From: CAZNTZ01 sp964576135
Lineage (GTDB): Bacteria; Pseudomonadota; Alphaproteobacteria; Rs-D84
Reading direction: 5' to 3'
DNA: 19,895 nt
Assembly: GCA_964576135.1 (NCBI GenBank)
Contig: CAZNTZ010000015.1
Span: forward strand, 1 to 19,895
In this document: piece after piece, positions 5,325-12,844 of the stretch
Numbering within the stretch: position 1 is the stretch's first letter
Layout of the letters: every line of letters begins with the position of its first letter
Made by a program: the position numbers and the translations under genes
Notes under the pieces: generated by a model
Seen by the model: only the letters and a program-made list of their open reading frames with translations
Database searches by the model: none
What the model was told of the DNA's origin: nothing

Positions 5325-7406
5325 ATGACCAGACGGATTTCAGATAATGCATTTATGCGCGCAGCGGGAACCGCATTCTTGCTTGCAGGGGCTTTTTTTA
5401 TTGGGGCGACATTCTTGTCAATGCGTGCTGTTTTTGCAGACCCAATTCAACAGGTTTCTTACGCTCAAACTTCGGAAAGTAATGCCCCTGGCGGGGTAAG
5501 TGCTGCAAATCGTCGTCGTTCTTCATCGACAACGGGTGCTGCTGCAAAGACAAATTCTGTAAACCAAAATTCTTCGCGTGGTGTAAAGGGTGCATCATCT
5601 TCAAATCGTGGGGTTGTATCACGTACAAATACCGCGGCAGGAACAACTTCTGCCCAAGGTTCACGGTCAACAGCGAGAACTGTGATAAATCGCAGTCCTG
5701 CGCGTACATCGACAAATTTATCATCAAGAACTGTTCGTGCCCGCAGTGGGGATTCGGTTAATACTTCGCGTGTATCCCTTACGGGGAGTGCGATGCGTGC
5801 ATCCACAGGTACAGTAAGCGGGACACTCGCAAGTAAACTTACAACTGCTACATATTCAAATATAATTGATCCAACAACGGGTCTTATTTCTTCGGATGCA
5901 TATTCTAATTGTATGAATTCATATTATACATGTATGGATGAAATTTGTACTGCGCGCAGTCCTGGACAACGTAGATGCGCATGCGCTGGTCGTGTTTTAG
6001 AATTTGCCAAGGCTGAACAAGCATTACAATCTGCACGTGAAGAATTATTAAAAGTTTCTGGTGATATTTCTTTGTTTATTGCAACAAAGGGTAAAGATAT
6101 ATCTGTCGCATTCCAACTTACTGATGCAGAAAAAGTTTTGAACTGTGTTTCATATCGTAATGCAAGTAAAAATGGAACATTACTTGAATGGTGCAAAGAG
6201 CATACAAGTATTACTGGTATATTACCAGCTAGCTGCACAGCAAATATTTCAGCACCATCTTATTGCACAAGCAATGATTTAGGTTGGGGTGGAACAGATT
6301 GGATGGATGCTCTGAATGGCGCTGACTCTGACATATTGGCATCTTTACAAGCATATGCGGATGCATCAAGTGAAGCGATAAGTACAATTTCTTCGAATGA
6401 TGATGCATTAGTCAGTGCATACGATAGTATCAACAGCATCGTTTCAAGCCTTAATGGAAGTAGTAGTATAACATGGGGTGATACTTCGACAACAGTAGAT
6501 ACATTGGCACAAACATGGGGTTATAACTTGTTCGCTTATGCGCATAATAATGTTTGTAACCGTGTTCTTGATTCATGCTTTAATGGAATTTACGAAGCTT
6601 GTGGTACACCACCTTCGGGTGTTCGTACTGGAAATGGTGCAACAACAGGGCCATATAATTACAACAGTGTGATAACAGTAACAAATGAAAAAGATGTTAA
6701 TTTCACTATTGCTTCGACTGGTTCGACAACAAGTACAACTTCTGCTACATGCTATGGATATACATCAACTTCTGGTGATCCGTATTCTTCTTTGCGTAAA
6801 CCTGTGGCGGATGCACGTCGAAGCATTTTGCAGAAATATGTTCTTGATGCTAATTCTGATTGTGATGTGTATGGTGAAGAGTTGAAAACACAAACACTGA
6901 ATATTGGATATCAAAAGATAGCCGCAGAACAGTTGTTACAGAAAAAACGTCTAGAGTTTGAACAAGATGCTGAGGCAACAACACTTAGTGACGCAGTCAC
7001 AGCTGGTACAAACTTTAACACATGTATAAGCGAGATTTATGATTGCTATAATGCAGAGGTTACTTCTAATCCATCGTGGAGTACTGCTCGTATAAAGACA
7101 TATTGTGCACAAATTGCAGAGGTTCCACATTGTTATGATACTATGATATGTAATCCATCAAGTTCACAATTCAAAGCGGTTATTGATGTAGAAGATTCGG
7201 CATCTTGTAGTAACACACAAGATAAAGATACTAATACTTGCCGTAACGTTGTGACACTGAATGAAATATTGAATGGCACAGGTGTAACTGCTGTTAATCC
7301 ATCTGGTGTATCAAGTGGAAATTCATCGGCATTCAGAGAATGGTGTTTGACCGAGTCTATTGGTACAGATGACGGAAGTATACGCGGTTGGACCAAACCA
7401 CTTTAA
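5325..7406 (+). CDS. Exported Cys-rich repeat protein of unknown function (693 aa)
   Basis: I do not recognise a named family. The N-terminus has a signal or anchor helix (about 11-35) with a possible signal peptidase site after VFA (residue 38). Residues 40-170 are low-complexity Ser/Thr/Arg/Asn-rich, likely disordered. From about residue 190 a Cys-rich body begins: C196-x6-C203-x4-C208-x9-C218-x-C220, in which CMDEIC and RCAC stand out, followed by a helical segment. The C-x6-C spacing recurs in CNRVLDSC and CISEIYDC, with further Cys after each, so the protein looks like about three diverged disulfide-bonded helical modules separated by Ser/Thr-rich spacers. It has its own promoter, a good ribosome binding site and a strong terminator. 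It is probably periplasmic or surface-exposed in an oxidising compartment. Gene confidence is high; function unknown. Confidence 0.9.
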   Translation: MTRRISDNAFMRAAGTAFLLAGAFFIGATFLSMRAVFADPIQQVSYAQTSESNAPGGVSAANRRRSSSTTGAAAKTNSVNQNSSRGVKGASSSNRGVVSRTNTAAGTTSAQGSRSTARTVINRSPARTSTNLSSRTVRARSGDSVNTSRVSLTGSAMRASTGTVSGTLASKLTTATYSNIIDPTTGLISSDAYSNCMNSYYTCMDEICTARSPGQRRCACAGRVLEFAKAEQALQSAREELLKVSGDISLFIATKGKDISVAFQLTDAEKVLNCVSYRNASKNGTLLEWCKEHTSITGILPASCTANISAPSYCTSNDLGWGGTDWMDALNGADSDILASLQAYADASSEAISTISSNDDALVSAYDSINSIVSSLNGSSSITWGDTSTTVDTLAQTWGYNLFAYAHNNVCNRVLDSCFNGIYEACGTPPSGVRTGNGATTGPYNYNSVITVTNEKDVNFTIASTGSTTSTTSATCYGYTSTSGDPYSSLRKPVADARRSILQKYVLDANSDCDVYGEELKTQTLNIGYQKIAAEQLLQKKRLEFEQDAEATTLSDAVTAGTNFNTCISEIYDCYNAEVTSNPSWSTARIKTYCAQIAEVPHCYDTMICNPSSSQFKAVIDVEDSASCSNTQDKDTNTCRNVVTLNEILNGTGVTAVNPSGVSSGNSSAFREWCLTESIGTDDGSIRGWTKPL

Positions 7407-7430
7407 TATCAAGTGTTTAATAGTTGAACA

Positions 7431-7457
7431 AAGTCGGGGGGAAACCCCCGATTTTTT
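7431..7457 (+). terminator. Rho-independent terminator after Cys-rich protein
   Basis: A GC-rich 7-bp stem (7434-7440 with 7445-7451) closed by a GAAA tetraloop, extendable by a G-T and two A-T pairs, followed by six Ts at 7452-7457. It lies 27 bases after the stop codon. Confidence 0.95.
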
Positions 7458-7462
7458 ATAAA

Positions 7463-7491
7463 TTGAAATTTGTGTATAAGGTGTTTATAAT
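7463..7491 (+). promoter_or_regulatory. Sigma-70 promoter for ybeY-lnt
   Basis: TTGAAA at 7463-7468, a 17-bp spacer and a perfect TATAAT at 7486-7491, immediately after the upstream terminator. Transcription would start near 7498, leaving the AAAAGGAAAG ribosome binding site before ATG 7509. Confidence 0.85.
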
Positions 7492-7508
7492 TTTGTAAAA
7501 GGAAAGTT

Positions 7509-9488
7509 ATGGCAATCAAAGTTTTTTTGAATATAAATGATTCACGTTGGAAAAAATATAAAATAGATTTTTCCACAATTATTTCTAAATCATTACAGGC
7601 AGTTAATAAAAAATCCGGAGAAGTTTCAGTTGTGCTTACCAATGATTCAGAGATAAGAAAGCTTAATAAAAGATATCGTGGAATTGATCGTGCGACGAAT
7701 GTTTTGTCATTTGAAACTGGTGATAAAGATTTGCTCGGGGATATATTTATATCTTTTGATACTGTGATGAACGAAGCAGGGCAATCAGAATTTAAAAATC
7801 ACACAATACATCTTATTGTTCATGGAGTTTTGCATTTGGTCGGTTTTGATCATATGAATGATTCTGACGCAATTAAAATGGAATCCAAAGAAATTAAAAT
7901 TTTAAAAACTATGGGGATTAAAAATCCATATCAGCAAAGTAATGATAAAAATAAAAAATTTAAAAATATAATTTATTCTGCAATTTTGGGTGCAATTGCG
8001 AGTTTGGGGTTTGCACCATATAATCTTTGGTTCTTAACATTGATTGGTATTGGTGGGGCATATTATATTACAAATCATTATGAAAAAATTGACAATAAAA
8101 CTCGTATTTTATCGGCTATAAAGTTTGGTGGGATATATAGTTTGGCAATGTTTTGGTGGATGACACATTCCATTTATGTAGTTCCTGAATTAACTAAACA
8201 ATTTGCAATATTGACTGTGCCATCTCTTATTGGAATAACAATTGTAGGGGCCCCATTTTTAGGACTAACATTCTGTATCCCAAGGTTGATAGGGGTAAGC
8301 GGTTGGAAACGTCCGTTATTTTTTGCGGGTGCATGGATTTTGTTTGAATGGTTGCGTGAATGGTTGTTTACCGGTTTTCCATGGAATCCACTTGCTAATA
8401 TAACAATGCCATTGCCAGTTCTTGCAAATTCAATGTCTTTTTGGGGCTCTTTGGGGTTATCTTTCGTAATAAGTGGGTTTATTGCATCGATTATATTTTT
8501 GATATCAGATCGCAACACTATTAAAAAAGATAGTCAAAAATATAATAAATATATCCCAATAACTTTATTTTCAATACTGATAGCGATTGGATTATTTTTT
8601 GGGCATGAGAATATTCAAAGATCGTCAGTAAAAAATGAAGTATCAGAGGTTATAAGAATTGTTCAACCTGCGCTTACCCAATCCGAGAAGGGGTCACAGA
8701 GTAGGGAATCTATGCGCGCAAACGCAAAAGAAAATTATAATCAATTGATTGATTTAGCAAAAATAAAGTCTGAAATTTCCCCGGATGTAATTGTATTCCC
8801 TGAAACTGCTTACCCATATGTTGTGTTACACGGTGAAAAAGAATTACCGATGGCAAAAATTTTGGGGCGACAAGTAATTTTAGGTTCAATGACTTATGAT
8901 AATGGAAAGTTTTATAATTCAATGGTTATTGCTGATGCGAGTGGAAAATTAGAAAAAATTTACAGCAAATCTCATTTGGTACCTTTCGGTGAATATCGTC
9001 CTTTTGGGGATTTGATACCGACACCTGGGATGCTAACTGCTGGAAACGGACCAGAAGTTATTGGTATAACACAATCTGAAAATATGCCATTAAATTTTGC
9101 CCCGGCGATTTGTTATGAAATAATATTCACAGATTCTTTGTTACCAAAAAATTATAATTACATAGATTCAATTATAAACTTAACAAACGATACATGGTTT
9201 GGTAAAACGCCTGGTACCTATCAGCATTTGGATATGGTGCGTCGTTATGCAATAGAATCTGGTTTGCCGATTGTGCGCGCAAATTATTCAGGTGTTTCTG
9301 CTTTTATTGGCGCTGATGGTAAAATAATTTCCAGTTTACCTGTGGGCAAATCCGGGATTCTAGATGGGGTAGTTTGGGGCGCACATGAAACTGTTTATCG
9401 CCATATTGGTCGTGATGGAATTATTTTAATAATTCTTTCAGTTCTTGGTTTGATTTTTGTAACGATGAAAGTACGAAAACGCGTATAG
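7509..9488 (+). CDS. ybeY-lnt: YbeY endoribonuclease fused to apolipoprotein N-acyltransferase Lnt (659 aa)
   Basis: One uninterrupted frame carries two complete proteins. Residues 1-~140 are YbeY, the metal-dependent endoribonuclease of 16S rRNA maturation: GDIFIS and the HGVLHLVGFDH metal motif (H105, H109, H115). After a short Lys/Asn-rich linker (about 141-152), residues ~153-659 are Lnt, which adds the third acyl chain to lipoproteins in the inner membrane: several membrane helices, then the nitrilase-like domain with the Glu-Lys-Cys triad E432 (FPETAYPY), K487 (SKSHLVPFGEYRPFG) and C535 (AICYE), NLTNDTWFG, and a final membrane helix. Usually these are two genes, often separated by a corC-type gene in alphaproteobacteria. 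No internal stop, start-site signal or duplication is seen at the junction. Fusion would tether YbeY to the membrane. The 3' end overlaps the opposite-strand RHH gene by 68 bases. Confidence 0.95.
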   Translation: MAIKVFLNINDSRWKKYKIDFSTIISKSLQAVNKKSGEVSVVLTNDSEIRKLNKRYRGIDRATNVLSFETGDKDLLGDIFISFDTVMNEAGQSEFKNHTIHLIVHGVLHLVGFDHMNDSDAIKMESKEIKILKTMGIKNPYQQSNDKNKKFKNIIYSAILGAIASLGFAPYNLWFLTLIGIGGAYYITNHYEKIDNKTRILSAIKFGGIYSLAMFWWMTHSIYVVPELTKQFAILTVPSLIGITIVGAPFLGLTFCIPRLIGVSGWKRPLFFAGAWILFEWLREWLFTGFPWNPLANITMPLPVLANSMSFWGSLGLSFVISGFIASIIFLISDRNTIKKDSQKYNKYIPITLFSILIAIGLFFGHENIQRSSVKNEVSEVIRIVQPALTQSEKGSQSRESMRANAKENYNQLIDLAKIKSEISPDVIVFPETAYPYVVLHGEKELPMAKILGRQVILGSMTYDNGKFYNSMVIADASGKLEKIYSKSHLVPFGEYRPFGDLIPTPGMLTAGNGPEVIGITQSENMPLNFAPAICYEIIFTDSLLPKNYNYIDSIINLTNDTWFGKTPGTYQHLDMVRRYAIESGLPIVRANYSGVSAFIGADGKIISSLPVGKSGILDGVVWGAHETVYRHIGRDGIILIILSVLGLIFVTMKVRKRV

Positions 9489-9651
9489 CGCTTGAAAGAT
9501 TTTTTTCAGCCATATTTGTATCCAAATCTCTGATTATTTCGGTAACAGACTTGTTATTTGTTTTTGCGATATATCGCAGTGCATCCAGAAATTCTGGTTC
9601 AAGCGTTATACTGGTCCGATGTCCTGAAATAGATATAGAAATTTTTTTCAT
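9421..9651 (-). CDS. Ribbon-helix-helix domain protein, PF13467-like (76 aa)
   Basis: Small putative DNA-binding protein. The pattern GHRTSITLEPEFLDALRYIAK, then a TEIIRDLD helix and LSSAIRVFVL, is the alphaproteobacterial RHH_4 type (PF13467). The beta strand is near residues 3-18 and the two helices follow; the last ~15 residues (SLQKSNQELKELLK) extend beyond the usual core. It is the last gene of the four-gene minus-strand cassette, starting 9 bases after the SUKH-like gene, with only a weak ribosome binding site. Its final 68 bases lie antisense to the coding end of lnt. It may regulate its own operon, but no operator was identified. Family call is strong; target unknown. Confidence 0.9.
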   Translation of the reverse strand: MKKISISISGHRTSITLEPEFLDALRYIAKTNNKSVTEIIRDLDTNMAEKNLSSAIRVFVLSSLQKSNQELKELLK

Positions 9652-9660
9652 TCGTTGTTT

Positions 9661-10101
9661 CTAGATTTTTCCAACCGCAATACAATCAAGTATTGCTCTA
9701 TAGCAATTATCATATTTCCGCAGAACAGTCAGAGAAAGATTATCAAGCATTTGACAATTTCCAAATGCATCAAAACAAAACCAGAATAACGAATTTCTCC
9801 CAAAAAAAGTTTTTCCACGTAAAATTGCAATACTATTAAGATCTCGATTCAATGTCACGATATTTGGAATTTCATAAGAATTTTTAGATCTTTGAACCTC
9901 TGATGGTCCGAAAATATATGCGTCACCCAAAACAATTCCACCACCAACCGATTTGAAAAATTCTATAAACTCTGGTGGCAGCATTGCTGCACGCATTTGT
10001 TGCAAGGAACTCTGGGCAAGTTCTATGCTGCGCACGCTGGCAATTGGCATTATTTTTGCCCCACGTGAATTCAGTTCAGATACAAATTCATCTATTTTCA
10101 T
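9661..10101 (-). CDS. SUKH/SMI1-KNR4 superfamily (YrhA-like) protein (146 aa)
   Basis: The central segment MLPPEFIEFFKSVGGGIVLGDAYIFGPSEV (given here only as its features: LPPEF, then SVGGG, then IFGPSE, about residues 40-68) is the SMI1/KNR4 (SUKH) signature, in which a helix with LPxxF/Y precedes a Gly-rich turn and a Tyr/Phe-Gly strand. The remainder (FWFCFDAFGNCQMLDN) fits the usual core strands. SUKH proteins often act as immunity proteins against polymorphic toxins, but stand-alone members such as YrhA have no established role. It starts 2 bases after the 162-residue gene's stop, with a GAGAA element before ATG, so it is clearly co-transcribed. No toxin domain was recognised in its neighbours. 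Confidence 0.82.
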   Translation of the reverse strand: MKIDEFVSELNSRGAKIMPIASVRSIELAQSSLQQMRAAMLPPEFIEFFKSVGGGIVLGDAYIFGPSEVQRSKNSYEIPNIVTLNRDLNSIAILRGKTFFGRNSLFWFCFDAFGNCQMLDNLSLTVLRKYDNCYRAILDCIAVGKI

Positions 10102-10103
10102 TT

Positions 10104-10592
10104 TTATTCTCGTCCAGATGTATTTATATATTTGAAAAACATATCCCCGGTTGCATTTCCACCTTCGCCACCACTGATGTTATGCATTGGTAAATAAACT
10201 TTTTTTCCAGGGTTTGGCAGCCATAAAACAGGGGCGCCAGATTGTTCAATTATAAAACGGTCCATGTCGTGCGAATGTGGAAATGTTTTACATAAAAACA
10301 TATTTGAAATTTCAAGTTTACCACCAAACACAAGTGGCATACGCAAACGCAAAGTCAGATTCTCGGGTAACGCACGGCCAGAAATAAGATCTATAAATTC
10401 AGATTGATCCATCGAAAGCCAAGAAAGTTCTTCGATAGAATCTGTAAGTGACATCATAAACTCGCGGCGCAGTTCTTTGTATTTAGTAAACCAATCAGCA
10501 GAAATATGAACTTGGACAGCGCCGACCTGAATCAGCGGCATATCAGACATTGATAAAGAAGCCAGCCTTTGTTCAGCCAAAGCCTTGTTCAT
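10104..10592 (-). CDS. Conserved-looking hypothetical protein (162 aa)
   Basis: No family recognised. The protein is soluble in appearance, with no signal peptide or membrane helix. The N-terminal half is mostly helical (ADWFTKYKELRREFMMSL, EELSWLSMDQSEFIDL); the second half looks beta-rich (LTLRLRMPLVFGGKLEI) and contains a His/Asp-bearing CKTFPHSHDMDRF stretch, GAPVLWLPNPGKKVYLP and a Gly-rich HNISGGEGGNATGDMF segment near the C-terminus. The start has a good GAGGAA ribosome binding site. It lies 13 bases after the two-TM gene and 2 bases before the SUKH-like gene, so its role is probably tied to theirs. The position beside a SUKH protein invites a toxin-immunity guess, but nothing in the sequence proves it. 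Confidence 0.85.
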   Translation of the reverse strand: MNKALAEQRLASLSMSDMPLIQVGAVQVHISADWFTKYKELRREFMMSLTDSIEELSWLSMDQSEFIDLISGRALPENLTLRLRMPLVFGGKLEISNMFLCKTFPHSHDMDRFIIEQSGAPVLWLPNPGKKVYLPMHNISGGEGGNATGDMFFKYINTSGRE

Positions 10593-10605
10593 TTTTTATT
10601 CCTCG

Positions 10606-11721
10606 TCAAGATTTGTTAAAATAGTCTGCTACGGTGTCTATATATTCCTCATATGCCTCAAAATCTTCGGTGTCACTCCCCGGTTCTGGTGGGGTGTTTT
10701 TGTTCAGTAAAATATATTGTTGTAATTCATTCATAGAATTGAACACTTTAATTTCAAAAGCATCCCAAATTATTTTTGCAGAATCTGGATTTTCAATTTT
10801 TCCATCGCCTGTCAGAACAATAAATGCTTGAATATTAACTTTGATATCTTCATCCAGGGTTTCAACAAATAACGCATTAAGTCTTTCCTTGGCTTTACTG
10901 ATTTGCCATACAGGTGATTCAAATTTACCATTTTCATCAGTCCATTTTGAATCGCCACCTTCGGCGGGATACACATTACCATTTGTCGGGATCGCTATAC
11001 CAATAAACAAATTTTCATTAGATCCAATTGCCCAAATGTTTGGTCTGACATCATCAATTTTTGGCGGTTGTTTTACTATATAACCAGCATTTTTGAATAT
11101 ATCAGAAATAGTGGACATATCATTATTATTAACCAATCTGTTATAAACAGGTTTTATTTCTGGTGACGACAGAAAATTAGTTTCAGATGATAAACTGTTA
11201 ATAATTGGTAAATCAGATGGTTTATTCGTTGTCGAAAGTAAATTTGACGTTGGTTGCTGTGGTGTAACCATCATTTGCATAGAATTTGGTGATATACTCA
11301 GTTTTGGTGGACGCACTGGAATTTTTGTTACATTAGATTGATTCAAATCCTCGTTTACTTTCAAAGATTGTTGTGCATCTGTTTCAGTTTTTTTTACCAT
11401 CGGTATAATCTGATTTTTATCTGGTACAGGTAAAGCAATTTTTATAGGGATATTTTCAGTTTTATTTTCAACAGATGTTTTGTGTGAATGATGAATTAAA
11501 ATGTAAATTCCTATGATGCTTATAATAGTAACTATTACAAAAGAAAAATAAAATGATTTTGATATATTTATTCCAGTAATTTGCAGTTCTGATAGATATT
11601 TCCAATGTTCGCGTGAAAATAAGTTGAAACCAAAGCGTATATTAAACCAAAAACTGCTCGCTAGTGTCATAGCAATCAGCCATAAAGTTCCTAATAAAAA
11701 CTTATCAAATCCCTTAGTCAT
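10606..11721 (-). CDS. Two-TM membrane protein with Pro/Ser-rich linker and C-terminal domain (371 aa)
   Basis: No family recognised with confidence. Two N-terminal membrane helices (about 8-26 and 56-77) are followed by a low-complexity Pro/Ser/Thr/Asn/Gln linker (about 80-190) and a folded C-terminal domain (about 200-345). That domain runs IFKNAGYIVKQPP, NIWAIGSNENLFIGIAIP, SPVWQISKAKERLNALF, AFIVLTGDGKIENPD and an EIKVFNSMNELQQYI end, then an acidic tail. The order resembles a restriction-endonuclease-like or NERD-type fold, but the usual catalytic Asp and Glu-x-Lys positions read Asn and Gly-Ile-Ala, so it would be inactive; this is only an impression. It is the first gene of the minus-strand cassette and appears leaderless: its ATG lies 8 bases after the -10. 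Confidence 0.86.
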   Translation of the reverse strand: MTKGFDKFLLGTLWLIAMTLASSFWFNIRFGFNLFSREHWKYLSELQITGINISKSFYFSFVIVTIISIIGIYILIHHSHKTSVENKTENIPIKIALPVPDKNQIIPMVKKTETDAQQSLKVNEDLNQSNVTKIPVRPPKLSISPNSMQMMVTPQQPTSNLLSTTNKPSDLPIINSLSSETNFLSSPEIKPVYNRLVNNNDMSTISDIFKNAGYIVKQPPKIDDVRPNIWAIGSNENLFIGIAIPTNGNVYPAEGGDSKWTDENGKFESPVWQISKAKERLNALFVETLDEDIKVNIQAFIVLTGDGKIENPDSAKIIWDAFEIKVFNSMNELQQYILLNKNTPPEPGSDTEDFEAYEEYIDTVADYFNKS

Positions 11722-11725
11722 CTTT

Positions 11726-11754
11726 TTGATTATATCATAATTTTATGCTAAGAT
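11726..11754 (+). promoter_or_regulatory. Promoter giving a leaderless GTG transcript
   Basis: TTGATT at 11726-11731, a 17-bp spacer and TAAGAT at 11749-11754 with TG at 11746-11747. Transcription is expected to start at or beside 11761, which is the GTG start codon. The -35 overlaps the -10 of the opposite-strand promoter. Confidence 0.75.
11729..11737 (-). promoter_or_regulatory. Extended -10 promoter of the minus-strand cassette (leaderless)
   Basis: Read on the minus strand, TGATATAAT occupies 11737 down to 11729 and is a perfect extended -10; the -35 region is weak. Only seven bases separate it from the ATG at 11721, so the transcript should begin at or next to the start codon. No Shine-Dalgarno sequence is present. 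Confidence 0.72.
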
Positions 11755-11760
11755 AAAAGG

Positions 11761-12372
11761 GTGAATGAAAAGACTTCTATTTGGGTTCCGGATGGTTCTG
11801 ATGCCGGAGATTTGATAAGACTAGCCAGCGTTGCAGTTAATGCTTCTGCGGATCTGATTTCTGCACCTTCTGAATCGTTACATATGCTTTGGTCTTGGCT
11901 AGAAAATAAACCAGTCAAAATATATTGTCGTGAACAATTCAATGAAATATCAAATTTATCGATGCGTGCCGCTTCTGATTTTAAACGCGGCGCTGATGGT
12001 ATTCAGGTTTTTGTAAAAAATGGCGATTTAAATAAATTTGTATCTGAAATTTTAATGATAAAAGATGACTTGTTTTTCGGAAAAAAATTATCAATTGCAA
12101 TGAATCTCGATGAAATAGGGCCATTTGATATGGATGATATTTTTTATAATCTGAACAAAGTCGGCGCAGACAATTTATTGCTTTATTGGCCAACGTCCCC
12201 CAAGAAAAACAAACAGTTCATCGGTCAAATTTATGGATTATTTGATTCTTTTGATCAATCATGTGTTGCAAGTTTGCATTTTTATACCCCAAACCAATTA
12301 TCAGAGGTAGTAATGCGTCTTGCAGAGAAAATACAGCCAAGTATTATTGAAAAAATAGTATTTTTTAAGTGA
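11761..12372 (+). CDS. Hypothetical protein, possibly TIM-barrel-like (203 aa)
   Basis: The GTG at 11761 is the only possible start, because an in-frame TAA at 11749-11751 lies in the promoter and no other start codon intervenes before residue 42. The protein has no signal peptide or membrane helix. Alternating strands and helices (SADLISAPSE, KPVKIYCR, GADGIQVFVKNGD, KLSIAMNLDEIG, GADNLLLYWPTSP, CVASLHFYTP) suggest a short alpha/beta barrel such as the aldolase type, but no catalytic motif was recognised. It is divergent from the four-gene minus-strand cassette with 39 bases between start codons and overlapping promoters, and is followed by a bidirectional terminator. Function unknown. Confidence 0.85.
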   Translation: MNEKTSIWVPDGSDAGDLIRLASVAVNASADLISAPSESLHMLWSWLENKPVKIYCREQFNEISNLSMRAASDFKRGADGIQVFVKNGDLNKFVSEILMIKDDLFFGKKLSIAMNLDEIGPFDMDDIFYNLNKVGADNLLLYWPTSPKKNKQFIGQIYGLFDSFDQSCVASLHFYTPNQLSEVVMRLAEKIQPSIIEKIVFFK

Positions 12373-12379
12373 AATTAAA

Positions 12380-12416
12380 AACGCAGAACTTGTAATTTAA
12401 TTCTGCGTTATATTTT
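12380..12416. terminator. Bidirectional terminator between convergent genes
   Basis: A perfect 9-bp stem (12380-12388 with 12401-12409) encloses a 12-base loop. A T-rich run follows on the plus strand (12411-12416) and an A-run precedes it (12375-12381), which serves as a T-run on the minus strand. It separates the plus-strand unknown gene from dksA. Confidence 0.85.
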
Positions 12417-12842
12417 TTATTTTTTTTCAAACTCTTCTTGCTCTTCCATGGTCATAGTTGCCGTTGGTCTTGCAAGCATTCTTTTTAATCCGATTTCATC
12501 GCCACTTATGACGCTGAAACCAAAAGTTCCTTTTTCAAGGCGATCAAGCGCTGCATCAATATGCTTTATTAAATTATTTGCACGATCATGCATATAAAGC
12601 CTGTTCGTAGCATCTTGTTCAGTATTAGAGTTATCTGCTTCGTCACCAGTACCAGCTGATTCATTTTTCTCAGCTAATTTTATAGCATTCATAATACTTT
12701 CTAATTCAGATGCTAACTCTTCTCTTTGTTCATTCAAAAGTTTATAAAAATAGGCCTTTTGGGTTTCGCACATATATTCTTCAGATTTTTTTGGAATATA
12801 TTTTGCATCAAGTTCAATAGTTTTATAGTTCTTAGCGGTCAT
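12417..12842 (-). CDS. dksA: DksA/TraR-family transcription factor lacking zinc-finger cysteines (141 aa)
   Basis: DksA enters the RNA polymerase secondary channel and works with ppGpp to adjust transcription. The start of the fold (Y-C-ETQKAYFYKLLNEQREEL) and the coiled coil are recognisable, as are the acidic tip DEAD (in place of DxxDxA, with Ser at the Ala position), the HDRANNLIKHIDAALDRLEKGTFGF turn (spread over about 86-110) and GLKRMLARPTA. The four zinc ligands are absent: GFSVISG replaces GYCExCG and the C-terminal pair reads TMTMEE. Loss of some or all ligands is known in alphaproteobacterial DksA-like proteins. The only Cys is residue 25. Its ribosome binding site AAGGA lies inside the end of trxA, 2 bases away, so the two form an operon. 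Confidence 0.92.
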   Translation of the reverse strand: MTAKNYKTIELDAKYIPKKSEEYMCETQKAYFYKLLNEQREELASELESIMNAIKLAEKNESAGTGDEADNSNTEQDATNRLYMHDRANNLIKHIDAALDRLEKGTFGFSVISGDEIGLKRMLARPTATMTMEEQEEFEKK

Positions 12843-12844
12843 TT

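Noticed and set aside
5465..5806. 113-residue ORF on the minus strand
   Set aside because: It is antisense to the low-complexity Ser/Arg-rich region of the exported protein, has no ribosome binding site and resembles no family.
9661..11721. Firm call of a polymorphic toxin-immunity locus
   Set aside because: One SUKH-like protein is suggestive, but no toxin domain, secretion tag or repeat region was recognised, and stand-alone SUKH proteins are common.
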